Assembly: GCA_945952025.1 (NCBI GenBank)
Contig: CAMFGW010000006.1
Span: 1-64,000 of the forward strand
Origin: an uncultured Paracoccaceae bacterium
GTDB lineage: Bacteria > Pseudomonadota > Alphaproteobacteria > Rhodobacterales > Rhodobacteraceae
Length of the DNA: 64,000 nucleotides
Direction: 5' to 3'
The translations under genes were made by a program, and so were the position numbers. The notes beneath the pieces were generated by a model. It had not been told where the DNA came from. It saw only the letters and a list, made by a program, of their open reading frames with translations, and ran no database searches. Positions within the stretch are counted from its first letter, which is position 1; the number at the start of each line of letters is the position of its first letter. Below are positions 48,171-59,394 of the stretch, piece by piece.

Positions 48171-49073
48171 ATGAAACGGACCGGGGCCGAGGCCTTGAAG
48201 GGTGCGGCGCTGATGGTGGCGGCGGGGGTGGCCTTCGTGGTCGTCAACGTCATGACCCAGCTTGCCACCCTGCCGGTCGACTGGGGCGGCATGGGCTTCC
48301 GCTCGACCTCTGACAGCTTCTGGCAATATGCCATCGCCGGTCTTCTGACGCTGCCCTTCCTCTTGATGGGCGGCCCCGGCAGCCTGAGGACGCGCCACCC
48401 CCTAGCCCACGGGCTGCGCGTCGTTCTGTCGGCGCTGGGCGTGCAGGCCTTCGTCCTTGCCCTGTCGAAACAGGTGCCCCTGTGGCAGGTCATCGCCCTT
48501 GTCGCCGCCTCGCCCTTCTTCATCCTTCTGGGCGCGAAGCTGTTCCTGGGCGAGCGCGTGACGACCGACCGCTGGCTCGCCGCCGGGGTGGGCTTTGGCG
48601 GCGTCATGCTGATCCTGCAACCCTGGTCGGCGGCCTTCACCCCCTGGGCGCTTCTGCCGATCCTCGCGGCCGCCTTCTGGGCCGGGGCGTCGCTGATGAC
48701 CAAGCGCTTGACCGACGACGAAAGCGCCATCGCCATCACCGCCTGGCTTCTGATCCTGATGACGCCGATCAACCTGGCGATTTCGCTCGGCGCCGGGTTC
48801 GAGGTGCCGACCGGCCGCCTGCTGGTCATCGTGCTGGCAGGCGGCGTCGCGCAATTCCTTGCGCAATACTGCCTGACGCGCGCCTACGCCTCGGCCGACG
48901 CATCCTTCCTGCAACCGTTCGACGACCTGAAGCAGCCCCTGAACATCGCCGTCGGCTTCTGGCTCTGGGGCTACGGGCCAGAGGGGGCGAACTGGCTGGG
49001 CATCCCGCTCATCATCGGGGCGTCGGCCTATCTGCTGTGGAAGGAAACCCGGCAGCGAAGCACGCCCGCCTGA
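48171..49073 (+). CDS. EamA-type DMT superfamily permease
   Basis: The product has 300 residues with ten predicted membrane helices in two EamA halves. QVIALVAASPFFILLGAKLFLGERVT and ASFLQPFDDLKQPLNIAVGFWLWG mark the two repeat ends. The substrate is unknown (amino acids, nucleotides or other metabolites are exported or imported by this family). The ATG at 48171 has GGGGGGCGG upstream; a TTG start in frame at 48153 would overlap the terminator. Confidence 0.88.
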   Translation: MKRTGAEALKGAALMVAAGVAFVVVNVMTQLATLPVDWGGMGFRSTSDSFWQYAIAGLLTLPFLLMGGPGSLRTRHPLAHGLRVVLSALGVQAFVLALSKQVPLWQVIALVAASPFFILLGAKLFLGERVTTDRWLAAGVGFGGVMLILQPWSAAFTPWALLPILAAAFWAGASLMTKRLTDDESAIAITAWLLILMTPINLAISLGAGFEVPTGRLLVIVLAGGVAQFLAQYCLTRAYASADASFLQPFDDLKQPLNIAVGFWLWGYGPEGANWLGIPLIIGASAYLLWKETRQRSTPA

Positions 49074-49080
49074 CGAAACG

Positions 49081-49101
49081 GGGCGCCAGTGTCTGGCGCC
49101 C
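49081..49101. terminator. hairpin after the DMT permease gene
   Basis: A perfect 9-bp stem (GGGCGCCAG 49081-49089 with CTGGCGCCC 49093-49101) lacks a T-run, so its terminating strength is uncertain. Confidence 0.4.
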
Positions 49102-49147
49102 CACTTCCCGTCCCCCGAATGTTTCGCGCCCCGATTGTTTCGGGATC

Positions 49148-49171
49148 GCCGCCTTCAGGCGGCTTTCTTTT
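49148..49171 (+). terminator. plus-strand terminator within the small-protein gene's 3' end
   Basis: GCCGCC (49148-49153) pairs with GGCGGC (49158-49163) and TTTCTTTT follows. It would end transcripts from the DMT permease gene and it includes the stop codon of the 45-residue gene on the other strand. Confidence 0.65.
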
Positions 49172-49292
49172 CGACCGGCGTCCCTTCAAACAGCCGGTCG
49201 CCAACGCGCACCAGGATCTTGCCGTTTTCGAGCGCGCGCTCGAAGAGGCCCTGCACCTGGATGTAAGTTCCCATCTGGATCGTCCGAATCAT
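49155..49292 (-). CDS. 45-residue small basic protein
   Basis: ATG to TGA gives 45 residues: MIRTIQMGTY at the start, then VQGLFERALENGKILVRVGD and ending EKKAA. GGGGG lies a few bases before the ATG as a ribosome-binding site. The alternating pattern (hydrophobic strands, RVGDRLFEGTPV) looks like a small beta-barrel-type polypeptide. I do not recognise a family with certainty. The stop codon lies in a perfect hairpin used as a plus-strand terminator. It is downstream of mutT on the same strand with 179 bases between. Confidence 0.6.
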   Translation of the reverse strand: MIRTIQMGTYIQVQGLFERALENGKILVRVGDRLFEGTPVEKKAA

Positions 49293-49471
49293 CGCAAATC
49301 GCCCCCTTGTTGCTGTGCGGTCGTGCCGCGCGGCAGCCCTGGCCCCCAGGCGTTAGCCAACTGTCGCGAAGCTGACATGAATGTGCGTTTCTGGAAACAA
49401 TAAATCGTGAAGATGCCGCACGATGGTGAATTTTCCTGTGGCGCGCCTGCAACGGCCCTCTGGCGCGCGGA

Positions 49472-49870
49472 TCAGAGCCAGTCGCGCAGGATCGGGATCA
49501 GCGGCAAGTCGGCCGGCGGCATCGGATAGCGGCCCATGTCGCGCGGCCGGACCCAGGCCAGCCGCTGCCCCTCGCGCGGTTGGGGCGTGCCCTGCCAGCG
49601 CCGGCAGGCGAAAAGCGGCATCAGAAGGTGAAAGTCCTCGTAGGTGTGGCTCGCGAAGGTCAGGGGCGCAAGGCAGCTTGACCAGGTGTCGATGCCGACC
49701 TCTTCCTTCAGCTCGCGGATCAGCGCCTCTTCCGGCCGCTCGCCCGCTTCGACCTTGCCGCCCGGAAATTCCCAAAGCCCGGCCAGCGCCTTGCCCTCGG
49801 GCCGCTGCGCCAGGAGCACCCGCCCGTCCGCGTCGATGAGCGCGACGGCAGAAACCAGCACCAGCTTCAT
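49472..49870 (-). CDS. mutT: Nudix hydrolase, MutT-type 8-oxo-dGTP diphosphatase
   Basis: The product has 132 residues. The Nudix box spans residues 38-60 (GGKVEAGERPEEALIRELKE, then EVGI) with the exact GX5EX7REUXEEXGU spacing. RPEGKALAGLWEFPGGKVE is the MutT rather than RppH form. It removes 8-oxo-dGTP from the nucleotide pool. The start follows the argJ stop by one base, so it is co-expressed. Confidence 0.92.
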   Translation of the reverse strand: MKLVLVSAVALIDADGRVLLAQRPEGKALAGLWEFPGGKVEAGERPEEALIRELKEEVGIDTWSSCLAPLTFASHTYEDFHLLMPLFACRRWQGTPQPREGQRLAWVRPRDMGRYPMPPADLPLIPILRDWL

Positions 49871-51220
49871 TCAGGACCGGTAATCGGCGTTGATCGCGAC
49901 GTAGCGGGCGGTCAGGTCGCAGGTCCAGACCGTGCGCTTCGCGTCGCGTAGCCCCATGTCGACCGCGATGACCAACTCGGGCTCTTTCATGTAGGCCGCG
50001 CCGTCCTCCTCGCGGTAGCTGGGCGCCCGCCAGCCCTTTTCGGCCACAAGGATGTCGCCGAAGCGGATCGTCAGCCGGTCGCGGTCCGCCTCGGCCCCCG
50101 ATTTGCCGATGGCCGCGACGATCCGGCCCCAGTTCGGATCTTCGCCCGCCACCGCGGTCTTGACCAGGGGCGAATTGGCGATGGCGAAGGCGACCTTCGC
50201 CGCATCCTCATCGCTCGCAGCCCCCGTCACCCGCACCTCGACCAGCTTCGTCGCACCCTCACCGTCGCGCACCACCTGCCGCGCCAGATCCAGCATCACA
50301 GCCCGAAGCGCCGCCTCGAACGCCTTGGCGACATCGCCCGTCACCGGCTCGGCCGCAGACCGGCCGGTCGCGCACAGCAGCAGCGTGTCAGAGGTCGAGG
50401 TGTCGCTGTCGACCGTGATCGAGTTGAAACTTTCGTCGACATAGCGCGACAGCATCTTCTGCAGCCGCGGCGCCGGGATCGTCGCATCGGTGAACAGGTA
50501 GACCAGCATCGTCGCCATGTCGGGCGCGATCATCCCCGACCCCTTGGCGATCCCCGCGATATGGATCGGACCGCCCACGCCCTCGACCACAGCGCTCGCA
50601 CCCTTGGGGAAGGTGTCGGTGGTCATGATCGCCTGCGCAGCACCCTTGATCGCGCCTTCCGACAGGCCCGCGACCAGGTCGGGCACGACGGCGGTAATGC
50701 GCTCGGCCGGCAGGGGCTCGCCGATGACGCCGGTCGAGGACGAGAAGACCCGCGCCTCTGGCAGGTCGAGCGCGCGGGCGACGGCGCGGGTCACGTCCTG
50801 GACCGCCTTGTCGCCGGCCTTGCCGGTGAAGGCGTTCGAGTTGCCGGAGTTGACGATGATCGCCGCCCCCACGCCCGTATCCTGCCGGATGGCGAGCTTG
50901 GCCTGGTCGTCGCGCACGCAGGCCGACCGGGTCGACGAGCGGGTGAAGGCCCCGGCGATGGTGGTGCCGGGGGCAAGGCGGATCAGCATCACGTCCTTGC
51001 GGCCCTGATACTTGATCCCCGCCCCGACCGATGCGAACTCCGCCCCGGCGATGACGGGCAGGGCGGGGAAGGATGCGGGCGCGAGCGGCGAGACGGCCTT
51101 GGCCGGTTTCGCGCCGCCATCAGCCGCAGGGGCAGTAGCAACCGCGCCCAGCTCGGCCTTGAGCCGCGCCACCTTCTTCTTCAGCTTCGCGACCTTCGCC
51201 TTGGCAGATCCCTTGGCCAT
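49871..51220 (-). CDS. argJ: bifunctional glutamate N-acetyltransferase/amino-acid acetyltransferase
   Basis: The product has 449 residues. The Orn-acetyltransferase core starts at VSPLAPASFPALPVIAG; the autocleavage site is PDMATML, where Thr becomes the N-terminal nucleophile of the beta subunit. NSGNSNAFTG, SSTGVIGEPLP, DSDTSTSDT and EDPNWGRI are hallmarks. The first 42 residues (MAKGSAKAKVAKLKKKVARL and an Ala/Pro stretch) are a basic coiled-coil extension not seen in most ArgJ proteins. It catalyses the cyclic steps of arginine synthesis. Confidence 0.97.
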   Translation of the reverse strand: MAKGSAKAKVAKLKKKVARLKAELGAVATAPAADGGAKPAKAVSPLAPASFPALPVIAGAEFASVGAGIKYQGRKDVMLIRLAPGTTIAGAFTRSSTRSACVRDDQAKLAIRQDTGVGAAIIVNSGNSNAFTGKAGDKAVQDVTRAVARALDLPEARVFSSSTGVIGEPLPAERITAVVPDLVAGLSEGAIKGAAQAIMTTDTFPKGASAVVEGVGGPIHIAGIAKGSGMIAPDMATMLVYLFTDATIPAPRLQKMLSRYVDESFNSITVDSDTSTSDTLLLCATGRSAAEPVTGDVAKAFEAALRAVMLDLARQVVRDGEGATKLVEVRVTGAASDEDAAKVAFAIANSPLVKTAVAGEDPNWGRIVAAIGKSGAEADRDRLTIRFGDILVAEKGWRAPSYREEDGAAYMKEPELVIAVDMGLRDAKRTVWTCDLTARYVAINADYRS

Positions 51221-51252
51221 CCCCGCCCCCCTGTCTTGCTTGCCGATCAGCC

Positions 51253-52101
51253 TTACTTGCCGATCAGCGCCGTGTTCTTCAGGATCGTCGGGTCGATGCC
51301 GTCGATCTTGCGCTCGATCTTCGAGCCATCCTCGATCGACTTGATCTCGGCCTCGACCGCCTTCTGGCGCAGGTCGCCCGCCAGCTCTTCCTTCACATCG
51401 TCGAATTTCGGCGCGGCCGCGACGCGGGTGTCATTCAGCTTGATGATGTGCCAGCCGAAATCGGTCTGGATCGGGCCCGAAACCTCACCCTTCTTCAGCT
51501 TGACGACGGCTTGCTCGAACGGCTTGACCATCATGCCGGTGCCGAACCAGCCCAGGTCGCCGCCGTTGGCCGCCGAGCCCTTGTCGGTCGACTTCTCTTT
51601 CGCGATGGCCGCGAAATCGCCGCCCTTGTCCAGGTCGGCCTTGATCGCCTTGGCCTCCTCCTCGGACTTCACCAGGATGTGCGCGGCCTGATATTCGGTC
51701 GAGGGCGCGGCCTTGGCATATTTGTCGTCATAGGCCTTCTTCAACGCCTCGTCCGTCACGGCCTTGTCCGCAACCGAGTTCAGAAGGACCGAGGCGAGGT
51801 AGCCGCGGTTCTCGTTCTCCATCGCCAGGTCGTCGCCCTTGACCTTGGTCTTTTCGGCCGTCTGCGACAGCGCGACCTGCTGGATCACCTGGTCCAGAAG
51901 CCCCTTCAGCAGCACGTCATCGGGCAGCGACTGGTACTGCGCCGGCAGCGCCATGCGCGCGGCGATCAGGTTGCCCAGCGTGATGTCGGTGCCGTTGACG
52001 GTGGCGACCACGGTATCGGCGGTCGGATCGGCGGCGGGCGCCGGACCTGCAAGCGCCAGCGCAAGGAAGGACGCCGCAAGGATATGGGCCGGTTTCAGCA
52101 T
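51253..52101 (-). CDS. parvulin-type peptidyl-prolyl isomerase (exported)
   Basis: The product has 282 residues. A signal peptide ends near GPAPAAD (24). An N-terminal chaperone helix bundle is followed by the rotamase domain, [40 protein letters not shown] and [12 protein letters not shown]. It assists folding of envelope proteins in the periplasm. Position next to argJ on one side and divergent from secA on the other is common in Rhodobacteraceae, from memory. A ribosome-binding site (CAGGAGTG) precedes the ATG. Confidence 0.92.
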   Translation of the reverse strand: MLKPAHILAASFLALALAGPAPAADPTADTVVATVNGTDITLGNLIAARMALPAQYQSLPDDVLLKGLLDQVIQQVALSQTAEKTKVKGDDLAMENENRGYLASVLLNSVADKAVTDEALKKAYDDKYAKAAPSTEYQAAHILVKSEEEAKAIKADLDKGGDFAAIAKEKSTDKGSAANGGDLGWFGTGMMVKPFEQAVVKLKKGEVSGPIQTDFGWHIIKLNDTRVAAAPKFDDVKEELAGDLRQKAVEAEIKSIEDGSKIERKIDGIDPTILKNTALIGK

Positions 52102-52199
52102 CGTAACATCACTCCTGAGTGGCCGCGACCCTGCGCGGCGTTGACTATCCGGGGGCAGCCGCTTACATGCACCAAGCCTGAAAAGGCACCCGCAGCCCC

Positions 52200-52228
52200 T
52201 GCCGCCCTTCGGTTGCCGCCCTATCTAG
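52200..52228 (+). promoter_or_regulatory. promoter of secA
   Basis: TTGCCG (52200-52205), a 17-base spacer and TATCTA (52223-52228) fit the housekeeping promoter seen for rpmI (TTGC-type -35). The leader would be about 66 bases. Confidence 0.55.
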
Positions 52229-52301
52229 GCTGGCCCGCCCAGCGCGGCAAGGCCAAACGGCCGCGGTCACAGAGGCGTCAATCGAGCTAGCGGGAGATCA
52301 C

Positions 52302-55028
<2,727 letters not shown>

Positions 55029-55080
55029 GGGGAGGCGACCCGGGTCCGACCGGACCCCCGGCTTGCCGACAAACCGGCCC

Positions 55081-55265
55081 CGGCTGGCAGGGGCCGTTGA
55101 CCCTGCCATGCGAAGGCTTGGTCGTTTGTCCCCGCCGATGGCCCATAGGCCATCGGCCAGCGCCCGCCCCGCCATCGGCGGGCGCTCCCGCGCCCACCGG
55201 GGCAGGCACTGGCCTTTGTTGATCTGTGACGGGGGCGGTCCAGCCGCACCGTTCCCACGCGGTCG
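55081..55265 (+). repeat. dispersed three-hairpin element, copy B (downstream of secA)
   Basis: The element begins 52 bases after the secA stop. Its three hairpins are a 7-bp stem at 55086-55107, a 10-bp stem at 55134-55157 and a 10-bp stem at 55159-55186. It matches copy A (31995-32182) in reverse orientation on the chromosome, but in the same sense relative to its upstream gene. In the first hairpin the sixth pair is G-C here and A-T in copy A, a compensatory change. The loop of hairpin 2 differs in length between copies. The site lies between the convergent secA and radC genes. Confidence 0.85.
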
Positions 55266-55266
55266 G

Positions 55267-55289
55267 GGAAACGCGATGCGTTTCCTTTT
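55267..55289 (+). terminator. terminator after the element downstream of secA
   Basis: A perfect 8-bp stem (GGAAACGC 55267-55274 with GCGTTTCC 55278-55285), a 3-base loop and TTTT follow immediately after the dispersed element. Confidence 0.8.
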
Positions 55290-55327
55290 CCTGCCCGGGC
55301 CCGGCGCTGGGTCGGCCTGTAGCCTTC

Positions 55328-56098
55328 TTACAAATACCCCTCCGACCGAAAGCTCAAAGGCCCGGCGCGGCCGATGATGAGGTGATCGTGCAGCACGATC
55401 CCCATCAGGTCTGCCGCGTCCCTGATCTGGTTCGTCACCCCTATGTCCGGCTCTGACGGTGTCGGATCGCCCGACGGGTGGTTGTGCACCAGGATCAGCG
55501 CGCTCGCATCAAGTTCCAGCGCGCGTTTCACCACCTCTCGCGGGTAGACCGGCACATGGTCGACCGTGCCCCGGGCCTGTTCTTCATCCGCGATCAGGAT
55601 GTTCTTGCGGTCCAGATAGAGGATACGGAACTGCTCGACCGCCAGGTGCCCCATGGCGGCGGTGCAATAGTCCAGAAGCGCCGTCCAGGACGACAGCACC
55701 GGCCGGTTCATCACCCGCGACCGCGCGAGCCTGTGCGCCGCCGCCTCGACGATCTTCAACTCCTGCACCACCGCAGGGCCGACGCCCGCCACCTCGGCCA
55801 GCCGGGGCAGGGGCGCCGACAGGACGCCGCTGAAGTTGCCGAACCGGTCCAGTAGCCGGCGGGCAAGCGGCTTGACATCCTGGCGCGGGATGGCGCGGAA
55901 AAGGACCAGTTCCAGCATTTCATAGTCGGGCAAAGCCGCCGCACCGCCCTCCATGAACCGCTCGCGCAGCCGCGCGCGGTGGTCGCGGAGGTAGGACGGC
56001 AACCGCGTGCCGTCCGGGCAGGCGGGAACCTCGTCGCCCATGAACCGGGCGGCGGGGGCTTCGGCAAGGCCGGGCAAAAGGGGAGGCGCGGGGCTCAT
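55328..56098 (-). CDS. radC: RadC/JAB-domain protein
   Basis: The product has 256 residues. An N-terminal helix-hairpin-helix region ([20 protein letters not shown]) is followed by a JAB1/MPN domain with [14 protein letters not shown] as the metal motif. RadC was once linked to recombinational repair, but this role is doubtful, and many members are of unknown use. It converges with secA. Confidence 0.93.
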   Translation of the reverse strand: MSPAPPLLPGLAEAPAARFMGDEVPACPDGTRLPSYLRDHRARLRERFMEGGAAALPDYEMLELVLFRAIPRQDVKPLARRLLDRFGNFSGVLSAPLPRLAEVAGVGPAVVQELKIVEAAAHRLARSRVMNRPVLSSWTALLDYCTAAMGHLAVEQFRILYLDRKNILIADEEQARGTVDHVPVYPREVVKRALELDASALILVHNHPSGDPTPSEPDIGVTNQIRDAADLMGIVLHDHLIIGRAGPLSFRSEGYL

Positions 56099-56142
56099 GC
56101 CCCCGAGACTGCCGGCGAAATGGTGAAGAACGGGTTAAGAGG

Positions 56143-56808
56143 TCAGAAATCCAGGTCCGCATAATGCGGCGGCGGCAGGAAGCCCGGGATCTGGTCAGCC
56201 AGGATCGACCGGAACGACGGCCGCGACTTCACCTTCGCATACCAGTCGCGCACATTTTGCGACCGGTTCCAGTCGACATCCGAGATATAGTCAAGCGAAG
56301 ACAGATGCGCCGCCGCCGTCAGGTCCGCCAGCGTCATCTGGTCGCCCGCCAGCCAGCGCCGCTGGTCCAGAAGCCAGCCCAGATAGTCGATGTGATATTT
56401 GATCTGGCTCGCCCCGGCCTTCACGTTCTTCGAATCCGGGTAGCCGAGCCCCATGACCTTCTTGTTGACCCGCTCGTAAAGCAGTTTCGAGGTCACTTCC
56501 GCGTGGAACTTGTCGTCGAACCAGGCGCAGAGGCGGCGCACTTCGTAGCGGCCATCGGGGTCGCGCGGCATCAGGCGCGGCTCGGGGTTCGTCTCGTCCA
56601 GGAACTCGCAGATCGCCTGGCTTTCCGACAGGGTGCGGTTGTCGATCTTCAGGACCGGCACCTTGCCGGCCGGGTTGCGCATCAGGAATTGCTGGTTCTG
56701 TTCCCAGTAGCGTTCCTCGACCAGCTCGACATCAATGCGCTTCTCCGCAAGTGTCAGGCGGACCTTGCGGCAGAAGGGGGACAGCGGAACGTGGTAAAGC
56801 CGGGCCAT
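56143..56808 (-). CDS. glutathione S-transferase family protein
   Basis: The product has 221 residues from MARLYHVPLSPFCRKVRL. The thioredoxin-like N-domain has SPFCRK in the active-site region and the glutathione-binding segment NPAGKVPVLKIDNRTLSESQAICEFLDE; the C-domain is helical. The cis-proline is present. Detoxification of electrophiles is the general role. An in-frame ATG 15 bases upstream is also possible. Confidence 0.88.
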   Translation of the reverse strand: MARLYHVPLSPFCRKVRLTLAEKRIDVELVEERYWEQNQQFLMRNPAGKVPVLKIDNRTLSESQAICEFLDETNPEPRLMPRDPDGRYEVRRLCAWFDDKFHAEVTSKLLYERVNKKVMGLGYPDSKNVKAGASQIKYHIDYLGWLLDQRRWLAGDQMTLADLTAAAHLSSLDYISDVDWNRSQNVRDWYAKVKSRPSFRSILADQIPGFLPPPHYADLDF

Positions 56809-56877
56809 CGGAGCCTGTTGCAACCTGTTGGGACCGGTCCCTGATAGCCCTCCGGGCAGGGGGGATCAATGGGGGGA

Positions 56878-57630
56878 TCAATGCTCGAAACAGGCCGCGC
56901 GGCCGTCGACCTCGATCGTGTCGGCGCCCGAGCGGATCTGTGCCGCCCGCTCGCGCATGAAGCCCGTCGGCCGCGTCGGATTGCGCCCCTTGGGGTCCGG
57001 CAGGACGGCCGCGATCCGCGCCGCCTGGTCGGGCGTCAGCCGTGAGGCGGGCACCTTGAAGTAACGCTGCGCCGCCGCCTCGACCCCGAACAGGCCGGGG
57101 CCCGTCTCGGCCACGTTCAGATAGACCTCAAGGATGCGGCGCTTGGACCAGACCAGCTCGACCCCCGGCGTCATCATCGCCTCGAGCGCCTTCCTGACCC
57201 AGCTGTGCCCCTGCCACAGGAAGACGTTCTTCGTGACCTGCTGGCTGATGGTCGAGGCGCCATGCCCCGCGCCGGTGTCGATCGCCATGCGGATGGCGCG
57301 CACGTCGAACCCCCAGTGGTTGCAGAAGTTCGCATCCTCGGCCGCGACGACCGAGCGCGCCATTTCCGGCGCGATCTGGTCCATTGAAACCCAGGTGCGC
57401 GCCACGCCGCCCTGCCGGAAGCGTTCGGCCAGGATGTAGGGCGTCAGGCGCGGGTTGATGAAGGTGCCAAGGATCAGCAGGACCAGAAACACCATGACCG
57501 CCGCCCCGAACCCGCGCAGCGCAAGCCGCCCCGCGCGCCGGGCGATCATGCCCCAGCTTGGCAGGTCCTGCGCGGCTTCCGGGGCCGTCTTCTTGCGGCG
57601 GCGTCGGGGCTTGGGGGCGGTGTCGGACAT
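56878..57630 (-). CDS. mtgA: monofunctional peptidoglycan glycosyltransferase
   Basis: The product has 250 residues. A cytoplasmic basic tail (RRRRKKT), one membrane helix (42-59) and a GT51 domain: the catalytic Glu98 in [15 protein letters not shown] and [16 protein letters not shown], with [29 protein letters not shown]. It polymerises lipid II into glycan strands without a transpeptidase domain. The start is fixed by the basic tail. Confidence 0.95.
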   Translation of the reverse strand: MSDTAPKPRRRRKKTAPEAAQDLPSWGMIARRAGRLALRGFGAAVMVFLVLLILGTFINPRLTPYILAERFRQGGVARTWVSMDQIAPEMARSVVAAEDANFCNHWGFDVRAIRMAIDTGAGHGASTISQQVTKNVFLWQGHSWVRKALEAMMTPGVELVWSKRRILEVYLNVAETGPGLFGVEAAAQRYFKVPASRLTPDQAARIAAVLPDPKGRNPTRPTGFMRERAAQIRSGADTIEVDGRAACFEH

Positions 57631-57927
57631 GGCGCACCTTAGCCACGCCGCGCGGCTTTGGGTCAAGGGGCGCGGGGGCCCTGGGCTACGGGCAATCGCT
57701 GACGTAACGGCAACTCTGTTCCGAAATCTAGGTGGACGCACGGACGCGCGGCTCGCGTGAGGGTGGGATGATCCCCCGAAGACGCAACAAGTCATCGGGT
57801 GAACTCCTTTGGCAACCCTTCCCCTCAGCCCGCAGCCGCCGGATGCCGCCCTGAAAAGGCGGCGCACACACACCGGGCCCCGCTGACCGCAACAATCGTC
57901 ACCACAGCCATCCTGGGGAGCCCACCC
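57631..57927. other. gap without a gene
   Basis: Between the divergent mtgA and the broken permease gene there is no credible frame, palindrome or terminator. Some AT-richer stretches lie at 57700-57730 and 57790-57815, which could hold a promoter for the permease remnant. Confidence 0.5.
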
Positions 57928-58684
57928 ATGGCCATCGAAGCATTCGCAAACCCATCCGGCCGCCGAACCTCTGGCTTCAGGGCCTTGCGCACGGTGCAGG
58001 TGCCGATCCTGTTTCTGGCCACGGCGACGGCCCTTTGGGGCCTGACCAATGTCGTGCAGAAGCTCGCGCTGGAAGAGAGGGGGCCCTTCACGGTCATCGC
58101 CGCCCGCTGCTGGCTCGGGGCGCTGGCGCTCATGCCCCTCGCGCTGCGCGAGCGCGCAAGGGCCAGCCCGTCGCCCGCCCTTCGCCGGGACCCGAGTGTC
58201 GTGATCGCCATCCTGAGCTTCTGCACCGGCCTTTGCCTTCAGCAGGTGTCGGCGGGGCTGACCACCGCGACCAACATGGGCTTTATCATCAACTCCTGCG
58301 CCGCCATCGTGCCGTTCATCGTCTGGATGACCGGCGGTGACCGGCCAACGGTCCGCTCGCTGACCGCATCGGCGGTGACGGTCGCCGGCGTCACGCTTCT
58401 GTCGGGCGGCGCTGGTGATCGAAGAGCCGTCCGCGCAGCAGTTTATCGCCATCGCACCCGGCATCCTCTTTCTTGGCATCTTCGGAACCGGCGTCAGCTT
58501 CGCACTTGCCGCCCATGCCCAGCGTGGCCTGGGCATCTGCGCGACCGCGATCATCATGAACCTCGAATCGGTCTTCACCGCCGTCGCGAGCCATATCGTC
58601 ATGGGCGAGGTGCTTGCGCTGGCGGCGCTGGGCGGCGGGCTGATGATCCTCGCGGGCGGCCTGATCGTGCAGCTGAAGGGCTGA
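57928..58684 (+). pseudogene. broken DMT-superfamily permease
   Basis: Frame 1 from [10 protein letters not shown] runs through about five membrane helices up to [13 protein letters not shown] (about 58410). Afterwards the permease continues in another frame ([37 protein letters not shown] and [33 protein letters not shown], to 58684). Together about 250 residues remain of the normal 300, so roughly 50 residues around the middle loop are lost as well as the frame. It cannot make a normal transporter. Confidence 0.85.
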
Positions 58685-58760
58685 CGGGGCAGGGCCGCCC
58701 GTTGCTGGAAGCCCCGCTCCGTGCAAGACTGTCGCCGACCCGTCCGGTGGTGCCACGCCA

Positions 58761-59331
58761 ATGACCGATTTCGATGCGTTCAGCCGCACGCTTGAGGTCA
58801 TCTAGGATGCGGCCATCGACCCTGCGCTCTGGCCGCGCGCGCTGGAAGGCATCTGCGGCTTTGCCGGTGGCGCGGCGGCGCGGATCGCCTGGCAGGACGC
58901 GGCGACCAATGATGCCTTCACCTCGCACAGCTGGGGCGCCAACGCCCACTACGACCGGCTTTATGCAGAGACCTATCGCGACCTGAATCCCTATTTCCCG
59001 GCCCTTGCCTTCGTCGAGCCCGGCCTTGTCGTCGCGGGCGAGGATCTGATCCCGCACGAGGAATTCCGCCAGAGCCGCTTCTTCAGGGAATGGGTCGCGC
59101 CACAGGGTTAGGTGGCGGCGATCGGTGCGAACCTTGAACGGACCTCGACCAGAGCGGCCTTCATCCACCTGCGACGCTGCACCGCTCAGGGCGTCACCGA
59201 CGAGCCGACACGCGCCCGCATGAGGCTGATCGTGCCGCATGTGATGCGGGCGGTCGCGGTGGCCTTGTCCGGCCGATCGGCCAGCATGCCCAGGGCACGG
59301 CGAAACAATGACCCCGCATCATACCTAGGGC
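58761..59331 (+). pseudogene. LuxR-type regulator remnant with two in-frame stop codons
   Basis: The frame from [14 protein letters not shown] has TAG at 58803 and TAG at 59109. Otherwise it reads as a continuous protein (AAIDPALWPRALEGICGF; HYDRLYAETYRDLNPYFPA; RMRLIVPHVMRAVAVALS) like the sensory half of stand-alone LuxR regulators. The DNA-binding C-terminus is missing. It is 76 bases behind the broken permease. Confidence 0.75.
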
Positions 59332-59394
59332 TGACGTCGAGGGCGCCTGAAACGGGCAACGTGGTTCCATGGCTCGCCTGTCAGGACATCCGAC

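Noticed and set aside
45182-48829. 1215-codon open frame on the minus strand over infB
   Set aside because: It is the antisense shadow of a high-GC gene, rich in His/Arg/Ala without any recognisable domain, and infB on the plus strand is unambiguous.
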